DNA of 64,000 bases from Bacteroidota bacterium (lineage in GTDB: Bacteria; Bacteroidota; Bacteroidia; Cytophagales; UBA9547): NCBI GenBank assembly GCA_004293915.1, contig RDZG01000054.1, positions 112,515 to 176,514 of the forward strand. The letters are read 5' to 3'. Below are positions 11,801 to 19,560 of this stretch, in pieces. Numbering within the stretch: the stretch's first letter is position 1; each line of letters begins with the position of its first letter. The position numbers were made by a program, and so were the translations under genes. The notes beneath the pieces were generated by a model. That model was not told the DNA's origin. It saw only the letters and a list, made by a program, of their open reading frames with translations, and ran no database searches.

Positions 11801-14800
11801 CAACACTGGTACATTGAATAATTTTAGCTTAAATGGTTCTATATCTAATTTTATTACTGGCGGTGGAGTAGTTACAGGTAGTACATGCACATCCAATGTT
11901 TGTATTACACCAACCCTCACAGGCATATCCCTTACAGGTTCTAGCCTTTGTGCAGGTAGTACCTACAACCTAAGCATAGCAGGTACAGGCACATTTACAG
12001 GCGGTAATATCTTTAAAATCGAACTTTCGGATTATGCCGGGAATTTTGGAGCACATACCTTCTTAACTTCATTCACAGGCATTTTACCAAATACGGTTGT
12101 AGGTATAACTATTCCAGGAGGTGTTTTAGAAGGTACTGCCTATAATATTCGTGTGAGTTCTTCTCTACCTTCTACCCTCTACCTTTTACCAAATCTAACT
12201 ATTACTAATTTAAACATCGACCTCAACTCAGGCTTAGTAGCTTACTATCCTTTTGATGGCAATGCCAACGATGCGAGTGGAAATGGAAATAATGGGGTAA
12301 TTACGGGTGGGGTAGTACCAGCACCAGACAGATTTGGGAAGGTTTCGGGGTCCATGTTATTTAACGGTGGTTCAGATATTGTACGAGTTGCAAATTCAAG
12401 CTCACTTAATAGTATAAATACAGGAATAACAATATCAATGTGGCTAAAACAAACCGCTACGAATTGTGCATCAGGTTGTGATGAAAATATCCCATCAGGT
12501 GGATATGTAATTTTAGACAAAGCTTTGTGGAATTCTTCTGATGGAGGATATCGAATTGACGCTAGGGGAACTACGAATGTTACAGGAAAAAGAACTAGAT
12601 TTATATCAGGTAATGGAGCTTTACCGGTCGATCAAGAAGCAAATGTTGATTATAGTTTGAATAAGTGGGTCAATCTTACTGTCAAATACGATTTAACCAA
12701 TGTCTATTTTTATTACGATGGGCAGTTAACAAATATTGTAAATTCACCATTGGCTCAAATTTCTTCCAATACATTTGATTTGGCAATCGGAGGAATTCAA
12801 GACGCACTTTTGAATAATACTGGTTTTAACTTCAAAGGCTCACTTGATGACATCCGTATTTACAACAGAGTACTCTCCGATGCCGAAATAGCTGCTTTAT
12901 ATCAAGGGTCGCAAGTTTGCGAAGGTACAGCTTTCACTCTCCAATCTCCTACTTTTGCTGGTGCAAACTATGTTTGGACAGGTGGTACAGGTACATTGAG
13001 TAGCACTGCAATTTCAAACCCTACAGTTTTTGGTGCCTCAGCAGGTACTCAAATTTATTCTTCTACCATTACTAAAAACGGTTGTACTGCACCACTTTAC
13101 AACACTACTGTGGTGGTAAATTCATTGCCTGGTTTAGGAACTCCAGTAGTTGTTATTCAACCTTTAAAATGTGTAAATCAACAAATCCAAGCTGTACAAG
13201 TTGGTGGGGATCCTAATGTAAGTTATACTTGGCTTGGTTCAAATTTAGAATACCACAATAATAGATTTATACCAAATACAACGTATATCCCAACCACATC
13301 AGGTATCGCATCTGTTAGTTTAACAGGGATAAATACGCTCACAGGTTGCTCCAATTTATGGGATAGAGGTACATACACTATTTCAGGTATTCCAACTATC
13401 ACAGGAGTTGCACCAAATCCAGTCGTACCAGGCACTCCAGTTACCTTTTTTGGTACAAACTTTGTAGGTCAAATTACAAATGCTGGTTTCTTTGGCGGTT
13501 CTCAAAGTTCCCTTAACCCAACTGCTTCGCAAGTGGTGGTAATAGTTCCAACTTCCGCTCAGTCAAGTATTGTTACATTATCAGGATTAAATGCTTGCGG
13601 CAATGCACTTACAAATCAAGTGCTAACTGTAACTACGGGGAATTTATATCGAAGTGTTGCATCAGGTGGAAATTGGTCTAACACAGCCATTTGGGAAAAA
13701 TCAAATGATGGCGGAACAAGTTTTTCTACTACTTCAAATTATCCTGGAAAATTAGCAAATAATGATTTAGTAAGTATTTCAGGTTTACACACGGTAACTT
13801 TAGATGTTAGTCCTTTAGCATTAGGTAACGTTACCGTTTCAGGAACTTTAAACTCGGCTACAAGCACAAAAATTATTTTTGGTGGTAATTTATTGAATAA
13901 TACTGGTGGTACAGTTTTGTTAAATGGAGAATCAGAATTTAGAAATGGATTAGAACAAAAATCTGCCAATTCGATTAACCTCAATGGAAATTCGTTTTTT
14001 ACAACTAACAACCAAACCGTTTCTGGTATTGGAACAGGACTAATAGCTTCTAATTTGACTTCAATTGTTGGTGTTACAATTACAAATAAAATTACCCAAT
14101 GGCAGTTCAATGCCTCCGTTACTGGTACAGAAGCAAATTCTGTTTTAAATAACGAAAATGGTGTATGGTTTAATTTTGTAAATGAACCTATGCCTGTTGG
14201 TAAATTGGTTTCTACTCTTTCAGGCTCTATTATTGCTTATAATTGTAATTTACCACAACTTGTAAAAGGAGGAAATTATAGTAAAGTTGCTTTTTTACTA
14301 AATACGGGTCTTAAAACCCTCTTTGGCGACCTCACTACAGGCGAAATTAACCTAAATGCGCCTTTAAGTTTTGGAAACACAGGACTTATTAACCTAAATG
14401 TAACTTCGGCTTTAAATATTGGCATATTTGCTTCTGTAACCATGAGTGGTTTTGCACATAATTTCACTGTTCCTGCCGGTTTTAATATAAATAATGGAGC
14501 TAGTATGAATGCCACTTCTGGAACGGTACATTATATTGGAAATAATGCTAACTTGCTTCCAGGAACTTATAATAATCTTGTATTGTCGGGTGGTGCCAAA
14601 TCGCTCACTGGCAATACCTCCGTTACAGGAACTTTGGGTATGAACGGTGCGGTCTTGGCATTAGGAGCATTTAACCTAAGCATATCTGGTAATTTAGGTT
14701 CAGCCATAAATCCAGTAGTTCCATTCTCAAATACAAATAAAATTGTAAATTCAGGTACTGGTAATTTGATTAGAAACCAAAACACAGCCATCGGGTTTAC

Positions 14801-17800
14801 CAATTTTGTTTTCCCAATTGGGACTAGTACGGCATTTACACCCGTTACAATTTTAGGTTTTGGAGGTTCAATCAATACAGATAATTCTTTATCCGTTCGG
14901 GTAGATGATTTTGTAGGTGCAAGCGATTATGTACCTTACAAAATCACGATTGCAAGTGGAGCAAACACTGCATTAGGCATGAATACGTTTAAATTCCAAT
15001 TCCAATCTCCAACAGTTATTGGTTTGCCAAATGCAATGCTAGATGGAACCACAGATATTACAGCACAATCTATCATCGATAACACAACAAGACTTTATGC
15101 CTCAACTTTCACATCGCCTGCATTTGCGTATGGAGCAACTAAAGCATTTACAGTTCAAAGTAAAGCACCTGCTTTTTATCGCTCAACTGCTACAAGCATG
15201 GCTTGGACAGACCCAGCTTGGGAGGTTTCAAACGATGGTGGTACAACTTGGGCAAGTGCTGGGTCTGATTACCCAGGAAGATTTACTGTTGGCGATTTGG
15301 TGAGTATCACAGGCGGAAATACTGTGATTTGTGCAGGATGTCTTCCTTTACCTTTGGCTGGATTAAGCATCACTGGAACTTTAACATTTTCGGGAGCAAG
15401 TAATTTATCAGTAACTGGTGCTACACAAATCAATGCAAGCCAAGCTAAAATTGCATCAAGCTCTGCAAATGCCAAATTTGTATTCAAAGGAAAAATTACA
15501 AATAATGGGACTTTTGACTTATCTACTTGCCAAATGGCTGAAATTCAAAACGGAATTAGCAATAACAGTGCTAACTTTAGTTTAGCAAATGGATATTTTA
15601 CTACTAATTTCCAAACATGTAGCGGTACTAGTGCTATTTCTTTATTTGGAAACACAACTATTAATGGAATTAGAGTGCTTTTTCAAAACTTAAATAACAC
15701 AATAAATGGACCAATTGACGGAGTGAATACGCTTACTTCTGAAATTTATGTAGAGAACAATGCTAGTATAAATTATTTTGGAGGCGAAATGCCAATGAAA
15801 AACGGAAAAATGACATTCGGACCTACTTTGTCATCATTCAACTATGCTCGAAATGGCGACCAAAATATTAAAGCTAGTACTTATACAAACATACAATTGT
15901 CGGGAAGTGGAATTAAAATGCTGAGTAAAAGCATGTTGTGTGATAATATGTCTAATGTAGCTGGTTCAACTGCGGTTTTAAGTTTTTCTGGTAGCAATCC
16001 TATTACTTTAGTTGGTAGTAATTTTATAAATTTTGGTGTCGGTACAGGATTTGATATGTCGGGAGGGAACCAACCACACCGTTTGAGCCTTACAAATAAT
16101 GTAAACCCAAGTATAATAAATGGAACTTTTACAGCAGGCAATGGTACTGTAGCTTATAAAAGTACAAATACAAGCATTCCTCAGCAAATTTTAGCATTGA
16201 ATTACAATAACCTCGAAGTTTCTGGTAATCTAAAACAATTAACTTCAAGCATAAACATAAAACAATTGCTGATACTTAATGGTGCTGTTATTGATATTGG
16301 AAATAACAACTTGAGTTTGACAGGAGCAAATGCAACACTTTCTGGCACATTCTCAAACTCTAATTATATCAACACCACAGGTACAGGATTTTTATATAGA
16401 AATATTCCAATAAACACAGGTACTTCAACTGTTTACGAATTTCCAATTGGCTCAAATGGCGTATATGCACCAGCAAAATTAACGGCAAGTAATTTTGCCA
16501 CAGGCAATCCAATTGGTTTTAGAACTGGACTTACCACTACTGGTTTTATAAATTATGTAAATCGATATTTTAATATTACAAGAGATATTGGTGGAATTAG
16601 TAGTAATTCTGGCGATATAAAATTTGACTTTAGCTATGCAACTTCTGAAAAAGTGGGTGCCTTGCCAACACAAGTATTGATTAATGGAAATGATGTTTCA
16701 AATCCTGGTTCAATTTCTACAAGTATATCTACTACGTCATTTAGTGTATCTTTTTTGTCAGGCAATCCAGTAAATAATTATCTTATAAATGGCACTTTCA
16801 TTGCTGGTGATAATATTCCTCCAAACTTTACTATTGGCGGTGCTGGTGGTATCAATACGATAACAACTACAGGAGGCACAATAACACCTGTTGTTAGCAC
16901 AACTGGCGGCACATTAAATAATAGTTTAGTAGGCTGGACTTTGCTACCGGCACCTCCAAATGGCATTGCAAATATAAACACCTTCACAGGTCAGGTTACG
17001 GGTTTAAGCAATGGTGTGGTAACGTTGGTTGGTACAATAGGCACGGTTACAGGTTCGTTTGTAATCACTGTGTCTGGCGTTTGTAATTATGGTACAATTA
17101 GTGCTAATGGTATTCCAAAACAATGTCAAAGTGATGATTATACCATTAATATTATTGGTGCTCAAACCAATATTGCCTATAACTATTTGACTTCGCAAGG
17201 CTTAGGTGCTAGTTTCATTAATCCTGTTAATATTATCAGTCCATTTACTTTGATTGTACCTGCATTTGAAACACCAACAGGGCTTCAAAATATAAAAATT
17301 GTGGCTACAGTTGCTGGTTGTCCGCGAGCAACGTTAGCAGGGATTAATGTGGATGTGCTGGGAGTACCAACCTTAAACCCAATTCCTGCTTCTAGACTTA
17401 AAATATGCAGTGGAGAAATATTGAATTTGCAACTCACTTCAAGTATAACTGGTGCAACTTTTGATGTGGCACCAAGTATATTATCTGGCTCAGTTGCTGG
17501 CGAACCAAGCATTGGTGCTAGTGTAAGTATAAACCCAATTGTTAGAACACTATCGGGAAGTGGTATATTATCTTATGGTATTTCGATTAATCCTCCTCTT
17601 TCTTATGGAATAGTTTGTGGTTCGTTTTCAACGGTAAATGTTACCGTTTCGAGTGCACCAACACCTAATTTACTTGTGTTGGGAGATACTGTTTGTGCAG
17701 GTTCTGGTTTAATTACAGTCCTAAGTGCCGATAACGATGTATCGTACCAAGCTTTTGATAATGCAAATAATGCTATTGGGGCAAGCATAAAATATATTAT

Positions 17801-18728
17801 TAGTTCGGTCGATAAAAATGTGGTTTTAACCATACCAAGTAGTGCATTTACAAACCAAGGAGTGTATGATTTCACAGTAAAAGCACAAGGTTGCAAAACG
17901 GTTGATTTGCAAAATGGTGCAAAAATTTTGGTGCAACAAACGGCTGCTGGACCAACCATTTTGGTGAACAAAACGCCAGGTAGCGGTTGCGACCGAACCA
18001 ATACTACACTTTCTGTTTCTGGATTTTCGACTCGCCAACAATGGAAATTTGGTAACTCAATCATTGCTGGGGCAACGGGCAAAAGCTATAAACCTGTTTT
18101 AAACGGTAGCTATTCGGCTGAGGTGCAAGCGGGTAGGGGATGTTTGGCTACGGCTGGTCCTATACAAGTAAATTTAGGGAATAATAGCCCAAAACCTACC
18201 ATTACGCAAACAGGTGGTGGCTCAGAGGTAATCCTGAATGCTTCGTCTGCAGCTTATTTTCAATGGTATGTTGGCAAAAAAGCCATTGTCGGAGCCAATG
18301 CACAAACCTATCAGGCATATTATAATGCTAATTATCGTGTGCAAACTGGCGTTGGAATTCGTGATGTTTGTAACCAGTTTTCGGATGATTATGTGGTTTC
18401 AAATGCCGATTTTGAAGATATTTCTCGTTTTACGTTTGAAGAAACAGATAGTACCATTACGTTAGTACCGCAACATGGACTGGTAATTTCACCCGTTCCA
18501 GCTCGAGACATTGTAAATATAACCTATAAATCGCACTCAAAAACGGGTGTAGTTGCTATTAAACTTTATGATGCCAAAGGAACATTAATGTATGAAAAGC
18601 CTTTTGTAAATACTCAAAATGGACTCTTACGACACGAAATACAAGTAAGTCAATGGGTGAAAGGAATCTATAAATTAGTTATTATTGAAGACGAAAAAGC
18701 CACAGCAACAATATTGGCGATAGAATAG
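2886..18728 (+). CDS. Giant T9SS surface adhesin, main part (GNW modules, LamG, beta-helix, TIG, type A sorting domain)
   Basis: This fragment has 5,280 residues from the first ATG. The frame is open from about 2628, so the ATG at 2886 is internal and not the true start. Domain order: rest of a GNW module (2628-5700), another GNW module (5708-7340), LamG-like domain 1 (about 7356-7960), beta-helix repeats with SLRQAI and NxIxGNxIGT motifs (about 7975-8990), an Ig-like domain with GDVVEVF (about 9000-9250), a near-duplicate of this block (9261-11180), LamG 3 (about 11190-11720), LamG 4 (about 12220-12905), PKD-like domains and a TIG-like domain (about 12910-13640), two more GNW modules (13645-15165, 15172-16800), Ig/PKD-like repeats and a T9SS type A sorting domain (about 18470-18728; SPVPARD start, GIYKLVI near the end). 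LamG folds usually bind glycans or proteins. Export through the T9SS to the outer surface follows from the C-terminal domain. Adhesion is an inference; no enzymatic motif was recognised. Confidence 0.88.
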   Translation: MSSIGTGTVALNGDAEFKNGIIYNSTNSFSLNRNTLFTTNNQTISGIGTSNFSTGASTIAGIIVTNQLNPIWVMTGSVTGTDVNSTLENDKLLSIRFAAEPMAIGNLVSTSTSSILWYENTGIRTIKGGTYYTIILAGIGTKTLNGDVTTNIIGINGALSFGNSVARTLSVTGTLTVSNTIDMSGTLAHQLYISANAINSLAGLNLLAGSGTVHYNRASIQNILPFTYNNLILINSQKNLLNSTTITGNLNIATNATLSCSNVANQNILFALGNSTINGMLDFGTTVHTMAFGSDVGIQNLVGNGTIRMKGSGLAHVWDNKLDNNNFTGTIDADLPSVVAFTKDNMVFGQPLPSKNGINAYPNVLMSGQSPKQQTFLSLINGDLTVTGATFNTGSANGEILTVVGNTLLDGSTAILSSLNASSPQIFVFKGDFEIKNDARLNISLTIGNKAVMYGANNVATNGNLSADCNNTLEYALLGNQRMFDFGNANAITHQLLISGSGTKTVTSAINVCGLSITGTSTLYTSDKQITGTVTEKMLMESGTSLILGNPANATAVLFPTNFTRPNINLAPASTVVYQSFINQNISAVPTYGNLYIDGSGIVKSLDGNTTVLGSLWIKNGHLDFNTSVSNLDVIGASTVNGVLQFTGATTQLVAVTFNSDLLVTNQLNFANNFAHNVNVLGDFNCSNTLNMTGVATAPYSLNLFGANNTINQSNFSTNPNGTVAYRGTITQNIAQLNTNPYANLVVSGGGIKSILNDTKANTLHLDGAVVQMVSPKLLYVNSITGSVVYDVNNMVSADPSGVGGTLVKLGTANNQFKDFVFPIGVNGIYSSVSIVGINASSYNGTGEIRIKPIDTILGSNYMSRMFEISSASIVGITDFKTQFFVDPSQVNGTPNLVKINGITLPNSFVDGSSASFGYINAANNSSINGTWFATANPIPTFFRSIATGNWNDPTKWEGSADGISYYSLVSGQYPGASASGDMVSISGATTITGNVSPLELASITVSGTWNIGANNYTIAGQTLINSGGGYITGIAAPRTYFIDKVFMSAGSQFLTGANAYQEFQNGFVNNTSFPADFSLNGHTKFALNNQTISGSLANYTFCYGLLEVDNDVTVESQSRFVDLAANTSLIGLNANSTWRLGSNNNAIYTSSSVELMKGGILNATLPSTFVAYLGNNQKIKNTNYYTIQIGNPGTKIIEGQVNATFLGNISGFATLSFSGAQLSVLSVTSDFYLNYNTNGADMSGGGFAHRLYIGGATNTISGAFTAGNGNIIYNGTGSQEIIDLDYNNLEVSGNSTKSLTGNTSISGTLNMNGGVLDLGIYSLTTSGITPTTVYSPLNMIRMSGTTTLGILCLRNPISGFEIVYPVGTANDYTPVFFSTLNSSLISTEKSVRIQIVTLTGGTNRINRAFNISTNGLEPANNFTAEFIFVPSDIVGTPNNVNRYSPTQNAIASGVVDFGLFKYTVNETASGALSVSGLWVAESNPVPTMPLGNRGIYFDGVDDYVSCGSSINTVLHSTAFTVEAWVKLPKVNAEYIILSNRTTSNNGLSVSIGSGQLSFSFGNVAVVSSPSVLTDVNKWYHVAVSYGAGNVNFYVDGVLVHNSTISPINPSNIGATLGRSEFLSVYSNFQADEIKIFNTARTASEIRADMSSTATGTAGMVAYWNFEDDAAVGNQTIATDVTANTNDGTLTNGPLWALRVTDNTDNGGAGLGSLRQAITDANSDNDKDYIDFSMPSGTQTIQPTTTYNLTQPVFIDGFSQLNTIAGENSIPNSNSFGLPINAKLNVVISGPAPGNATCFDLGNTSSGSIFKGLVVNHFGLNGSTAAFNLASDSNNHTISGCFLGVNRDGTAVTAAELNNVSLLALSTSALVLGGNSDADRNLVSSGELFWNGSTNNTITGNYFGTNAAGDTYLSNVIITSIWGNSPMLFQNNVISGTLLIESAISNTKIINNRFGTKADGTGVVTNGAQAIQIGNTSQSRGSSNVLIANNIIANKSTGVIVDGNLSYQSLNNSITGNNIYDNTIVGIFLQGTGNNNKPTPLITSANPGLISGTCVAGDVVEVFNDTPQSGTTNQGRTFLGRATTTGTNWSFVGIFTVGNRITATATDATNGTSAFSVAALVSNPPVPTMPLGNRGIYFDGVNDEISAPAPTTNLDNITLEAWVKMSPDYLGGQIVRVGQTGGGYAIFHSPVSIELSGVGYLFTGHTLTPNQWTHIAIVRNASVWNVFVNGILEPITSTGIPSNSTPNAINGNFLNIGGRNNGIYKFFKGQVDEVRSFDTPRTQAQIQADMSSTLPNGAVGYWNFDETTGNTLLNAGTVGAPSNGTFIDQPLRALRVTNNSDNGGAGLGSLRQAIIDANTDADKDYIDFSLPSGTQTIQPTTTYNLTQPVLIDGFSQLNTLAGENSIPNSNAFGLPINAKLNVVINGVSAGTNNGFLFAGDFAVLKGLVINGFSSSSAVEFNTALPDVRYNQISGCFIGTNREGNIAVTNSLAIRATSTTANTRALNTIGGSNIEDFNLISGNQTALPDLNGFGTGLIMHNYIGTNAQGTAALSNTMAQPSISIIWSLNTTITSNVISGNAGGGITIGSNTSSNIIITNNRIGTLADGTGTLPNAGNGIVIDANNSNKIGGNGAMDGNIIANNVGYGIVINNSNTNNEIFGNSIFNNTNGAILLSNNGNNNKSAPIISSAFPTLISGTCTAGDIVEVFYDSPQSGTTDQGRVFLGTAVTVGTNWSFAGVFTVTSRITATATDGTSGTSAFSVAAIVIPTTPGEALAFDGANDYVQTNSLWLTLISDFTLEASVLWKGNTGSNQAIIYNGNAGANGYGIVIEAASANSLNILVGGVQWISTGAVLPINVWSKIVVVNTAGIWTLYLNGLAQTLTPVNNSVPTTISGVTNSYIGSDNTPGSFFNGIIDEVRIWDRALCPTEITSISSCETPSFTSGLVAKYDFNQGLGSGSNTSINTLADASGNNNTGTLNNFSLNGSISNFITGGGVVTGSTCTSNVCITPTLTGISLTGSSLCAGSTYNLSIAGTGTFTGGNIFKIELSDYAGNFGAHTFLTSFTGILPNTVVGITIPGGVLEGTAYNIRVSSSLPSTLYLLPNLTITNLNIDLNSGLVAYYPFDGNANDASGNGNNGVITGGVVPAPDRFGKVSGSMLFNGGSDIVRVANSSSLNSINTGITISMWLKQTATNCASGCDENIPSGGYVILDKALWNSSDGGYRIDARGTTNVTGKRTRFISGNGALPVDQEANVDYSLNKWVNLTVKYDLTNVYFYYDGQLTNIVNSPLAQISSNTFDLAIGGIQDALLNNTGFNFKGSLDDIRIYNRVLSDAEIAALYQGSQVCEGTAFTLQSPTFAGANYVWTGGTGTLSSTAISNPTVFGASAGTQIYSSTITKNGCTAPLYNTTVVVNSLPGLGTPVVVIQPLKCVNQQIQAVQVGGDPNVSYTWLGSNLEYHNNRFIPNTTYIPTTSGIASVSLTGINTLTGCSNLWDRGTYTISGIPTITGVAPNPVVPGTPVTFFGTNFVGQITNAGFFGGSQSSLNPTASQVVVIVPTSAQSSIVTLSGLNACGNALTNQVLTVTTGNLYRSVASGGNWSNTAIWEKSNDGGTSFSTTSNYPGKLANNDLVSISGLHTVTLDVSPLALGNVTVSGTLNSATSTKIIFGGNLLNNTGGTVLLNGESEFRNGLEQKSANSINLNGNSFFTTNNQTVSGIGTGLIASNLTSIVGVTITNKITQWQFNASVTGTEANSVLNNENGVWFNFVNEPMPVGKLVSTLSGSIIAYNCNLPQLVKGGNYSKVAFLLNTGLKTLFGDLTTGEINLNAPLSFGNTGLINLNVTSALNIGIFASVTMSGFAHNFTVPAGFNINNGASMNATSGTVHYIGNNANLLPGTYNNLVLSGGAKSLTGNTSVTGTLGMNGAVLALGAFNLSISGNLGSAINPVVPFSNTNKIVNSGTGNLIRNQNTAIGFTNFVFPIGTSTAFTPVTILGFGGSINTDNSLSVRVDDFVGASDYVPYKITIASGANTALGMNTFKFQFQSPTVIGLPNAMLDGTTDITAQSIIDNTTRLYASTFTSPAFAYGATKAFTVQSKAPAFYRSTATSMAWTDPAWEVSNDGGTTWASAGSDYPGRFTVGDLVSITGGNTVICAGCLPLPLAGLSITGTLTFSGASNLSVTGATQINASQAKIASSSANAKFVFKGKITNNGTFDLSTCQMAEIQNGISNNSANFSLANGYFTTNFQTCSGTSAISLFGNTTINGIRVLFQNLNNTINGPIDGVNTLTSEIYVENNASINYFGGEMPMKNGKMTFGPTLSSFNYARNGDQNIKASTYTNIQLSGSGIKMLSKSMLCDNMSNVAGSTAVLSFSGSNPITLVGSNFINFGVGTGFDMSGGNQPHRLSLTNNVNPSIINGTFTAGNGTVAYKSTNTSIPQQILALNYNNLEVSGNLKQLTSSINIKQLLILNGAVIDIGNNNLSLTGANATLSGTFSNSNYINTTGTGFLYRNIPINTGTSTVYEFPIGSNGVYAPAKLTASNFATGNPIGFRTGLTTTGFINYVNRYFNITRDIGGISSNSGDIKFDFSYATSEKVGALPTQVLINGNDVSNPGSISTSISTTSFSVSFLSGNPVNNYLINGTFIAGDNIPPNFTIGGAGGINTITTTGGTITPVVSTTGGTLNNSLVGWTLLPAPPNGIANINTFTGQVTGLSNGVVTLVGTIGTVTGSFVITVSGVCNYGTISANGIPKQCQSDDYTINIIGAQTNIAYNYLTSQGLGASFINPVNIISPFTLIVPAFETPTGLQNIKIVATVAGCPRATLAGINVDVLGVPTLNPIPASRLKICSGEILNLQLTSSITGATFDVAPSILSGSVAGEPSIGASVSINPIVRTLSGSGILSYGISINPPLSYGIVCGSFSTVNVTVSSAPTPNLLVLGDTVCAGSGLITVLSADNDVSYQAFDNANNAIGASIKYIISSVDKNVVLTIPSSAFTNQGVYDFTVKAQGCKTVDLQNGAKILVQQTAAGPTILVNKTPGSGCDRTNTTLSVSGFSTRQQWKFGNSIIAGATGKSYKPVLNGSYSAEVQAGRGCLATAGPIQVNLGNNSPKPTITQTGGGSEVILNASSAAYFQWYVGKKAIVGANAQTYQAYYNANYRVQTGVGIRDVCNQFSDDYVVSNADFEDISRFTFEETDSTITLVPQHGLVISPVPARDIVNITYKSHSKTGVVAIKLYDAKGTLMYEKPFVNTQNGLLRHEIQVSQWVKGIYKLVIIEDEKATATILAIE
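7341..11180 (+). repeat. Tandem duplication (~1.9 kb unit) of LamG + beta-helix + Ig-like domains
   Basis: The unit starting at 7341 is repeated from 9261. Both open with CCACTAGGCAA followed by AGAGG and ATTTATTTTGATGG, differing mostly at third positions. The SLRQAI region (about 8001 and 9909) and the region encoding TIQPTTTYNLTQPV and then IDGFSQLNT are nearly identical in protein and close in DNA. The unit ends are also similar (GDVVEVF versus GDIVEVF, then TSAFSVAA). The middle LamG and helix rungs have diverged, so the duplication is not very recent or has been partly homogenised by gene conversion. Confidence 0.85.
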
Positions 18729-18755
18729 AAAATGGTTAAAACACTTGGTTACTTT

Positions 18756-18826
18756 TTCATTCTGAACGCTCTCTTTGTCATTCTGAACGGAGTGAAGAAT
18801 CTAGTTGCTTCCTTCCTCAGCATGAC
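18756..18826. repeat. Palindromic intergenic repeat (ATTCTGAACGGAGTGAAG type)
   Basis: GTCATTCTGA (18777-18786) can pair with TCAGCATGAC (18817-18826) with one mismatch, giving a long hairpin. A partial copy of the left arm (TCATTCTGAACG) lies just upstream at about 18758. From memory, similar sequences are scattered between genes in many Bacteroidota genomes; this is not verified here. It sits 28 nt or more downstream of the adhesin stop and could act as its transcription end. Confidence 0.6.
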
Positions 18827-18850
18827 AAAAACGTTACTCAGCGATAAAAG

Positions 18851-18867
18851 TAGACCTATAAGGTCTA
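18851..18867. other. Small perfect hairpin TAGACCT-ATA-AGGTCTA
   Basis: A 7-bp perfect inverted repeat with a 3-nt loop sits just upstream of the promoter at 18873. It could be an operator or a short terminator. No regulator can be named. Confidence 0.4.
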
Positions 18868-18872
18868 AAAAA

Positions 18873-18904
18873 TTTGCTAAATATCTTAGCTTGTAATATC
18901 TTTG
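18873..18904 (+). promoter_or_regulatory. Bacteroidota-type promoter for the DUF5618-like gene
   Basis: TTTG (18873-18876), a 20-nt spacer, then TATCTTTG (18897-18904) matches the Bacteroidota consensus TTTG/TAnnTTTG. The expected transcript start, near 18911, gives a leader of about 100 nt before the TTG start at 19012. The leader contains a 14-codon ATG frame (18955-18999, MKKLFLKIFLIFTS). Confidence 0.65.
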
Positions 18905-19011
18905 TAATACTAAAATTACATAATCCTAAAAAGCCTAATACAGGCAACTTATCCATGAAAAAGTTATTTCTCAAAATATTTCTAATTTTTACTTCTTAAA
19001 CGTACAAAAAA

Positions 19012-19383
19012 TTGAAACATATCCTAGAAGCAAAAAGACATATAAACAATGCCCAAGATATTTTGAGTACCAAAGCTCAAAAAGAAGATGGATATTACCA
19101 AGATAAAAAATATATCAAAATGGCGGGACATACAGCCTATACAGGTGTATTGGTAGCATTAGACGAAGCATTAAAAAGACCCAAAAAAGGCAGAAAATCC
19201 GTAGATTGGTACAAAGAAGAAATAGGCAAATTAGACAGAAAAATCCTCAACTATTTTAACGATGTATATGAACACCTCCATTTAGTAATGGGTTATGATG
19301 GCTATGGTAATGAAAAAGTCATAAAAATAGGCTTCGAGGCAGCTGATAAAGTAATCTCTTGGGCTGAACAAAAAACATTATAA
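19012..19383 (+). CDS. DUF5618-like small helical protein
   Basis: 123 residues, with no signal peptide or membrane segment. The pattern (H-I-x-x-A-x-x-I-L, a central YYQDKKYIKMAG segment, then AYTGVLVALDEAL) matches my recollection of the DUF5618 family, small alpha-helical Bacteroidota proteins that look HEPN-like in size and helix layout. The start is a TTG; no ATG is available in frame before residue 37. The gene is preceded by a good promoter and followed by repeats and a bidirectional terminator, so it is monocistronic. Function is unknown. HEPN-like helical proteins often occur in toxin modules, but no partner gene is adjacent, so no such role is claimed. Confidence 0.7.
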   Translation: MKHILEAKRHINNAQDILSTKAQKEDGYYQDKKYIKMAGHTAYTGVLVALDEALKRPKKGRKSVDWYKEEIGKLDRKILNYFNDVYEHLHLVMGYDGYGNEKVIKIGFEAADKVISWAEQKTL

Positions 19384-19386
19384 TCT

Positions 19387-19468
19387 GCCACAGAACGTGG
19401 TGTAAAATTACATACCGTGGTCTGTGGCACATAGGACAAATTAATGGTCTGTGTGCCACAGAACGTGG
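19387..19468. repeat. GCCACAGAACGTGG direct repeats with an inverted copy between
   Basis: GCCACAGAACGTGG occurs exactly at 19387-19400 and 19455-19468. An imperfect inverted copy (CCGTGGTCTGTGGC, 19415-19428) lies between and can pair with the second copy. The whole is a small repeat cluster after the DUF5618-like gene with no reading frame. Confidence 0.65.
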
Positions 19469-19521
19469 GGTAGTGGTTTGGTAATTGTGGTTTTTCAATT
19501 TTGAAATAGCATAAAATCAAT

Positions 19522-19557
19522 AGAGAAGCAATTTTAACTTTAGAAGATTGCTTCTCT
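19522..19557. terminator. Bidirectional hairpin terminator between the DUF5618-like gene and prfB
   Basis: AGAGAAGCAAT (19522-19532) pairs perfectly with ATTGCTTCTCT (19547-19557) around a 14-nt loop, and ATTTTAG follows on the plus strand. It lies 4 nt beyond the prfB stop, so it probably ends both convergent transcripts. Confidence 0.7.
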
Positions 19558-19560
19558 ATT

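Larger units (their letters stand above)
1075..16800 (+). repeat. Five copies of a ~500-residue GNW-type module in the adhesin
   Basis: Module starts are at about 1075, 2630, 5708, 13645 and 15172. Each opens with (L/F)(Y/F)RS(V/I)A, then NW, W-E-x-S and a YPG segment. Next come VSISG...V, P-L-x-L and VTVSGT, then NNQT(I/V)SG, a conserved M(P/A)(I/V)G segment, GNxTxxGTLxMNGxxLxLG and a closing FVFPIGxxxxYxPV segment. Copies 2 and 4 are especially similar (EFxNG, FTTNNQT, SVTGTxxNS), which suggests internal duplication. The block at 7341-13640 is inserted between copies 3 and 4. Confidence 0.8.

Noticed and set aside
17603..18082. 159-codon minus-strand ORF inside the giant adhesin
   Set aside because: It lies antisense to well-supported adhesin sequence and has no recognisable domain.
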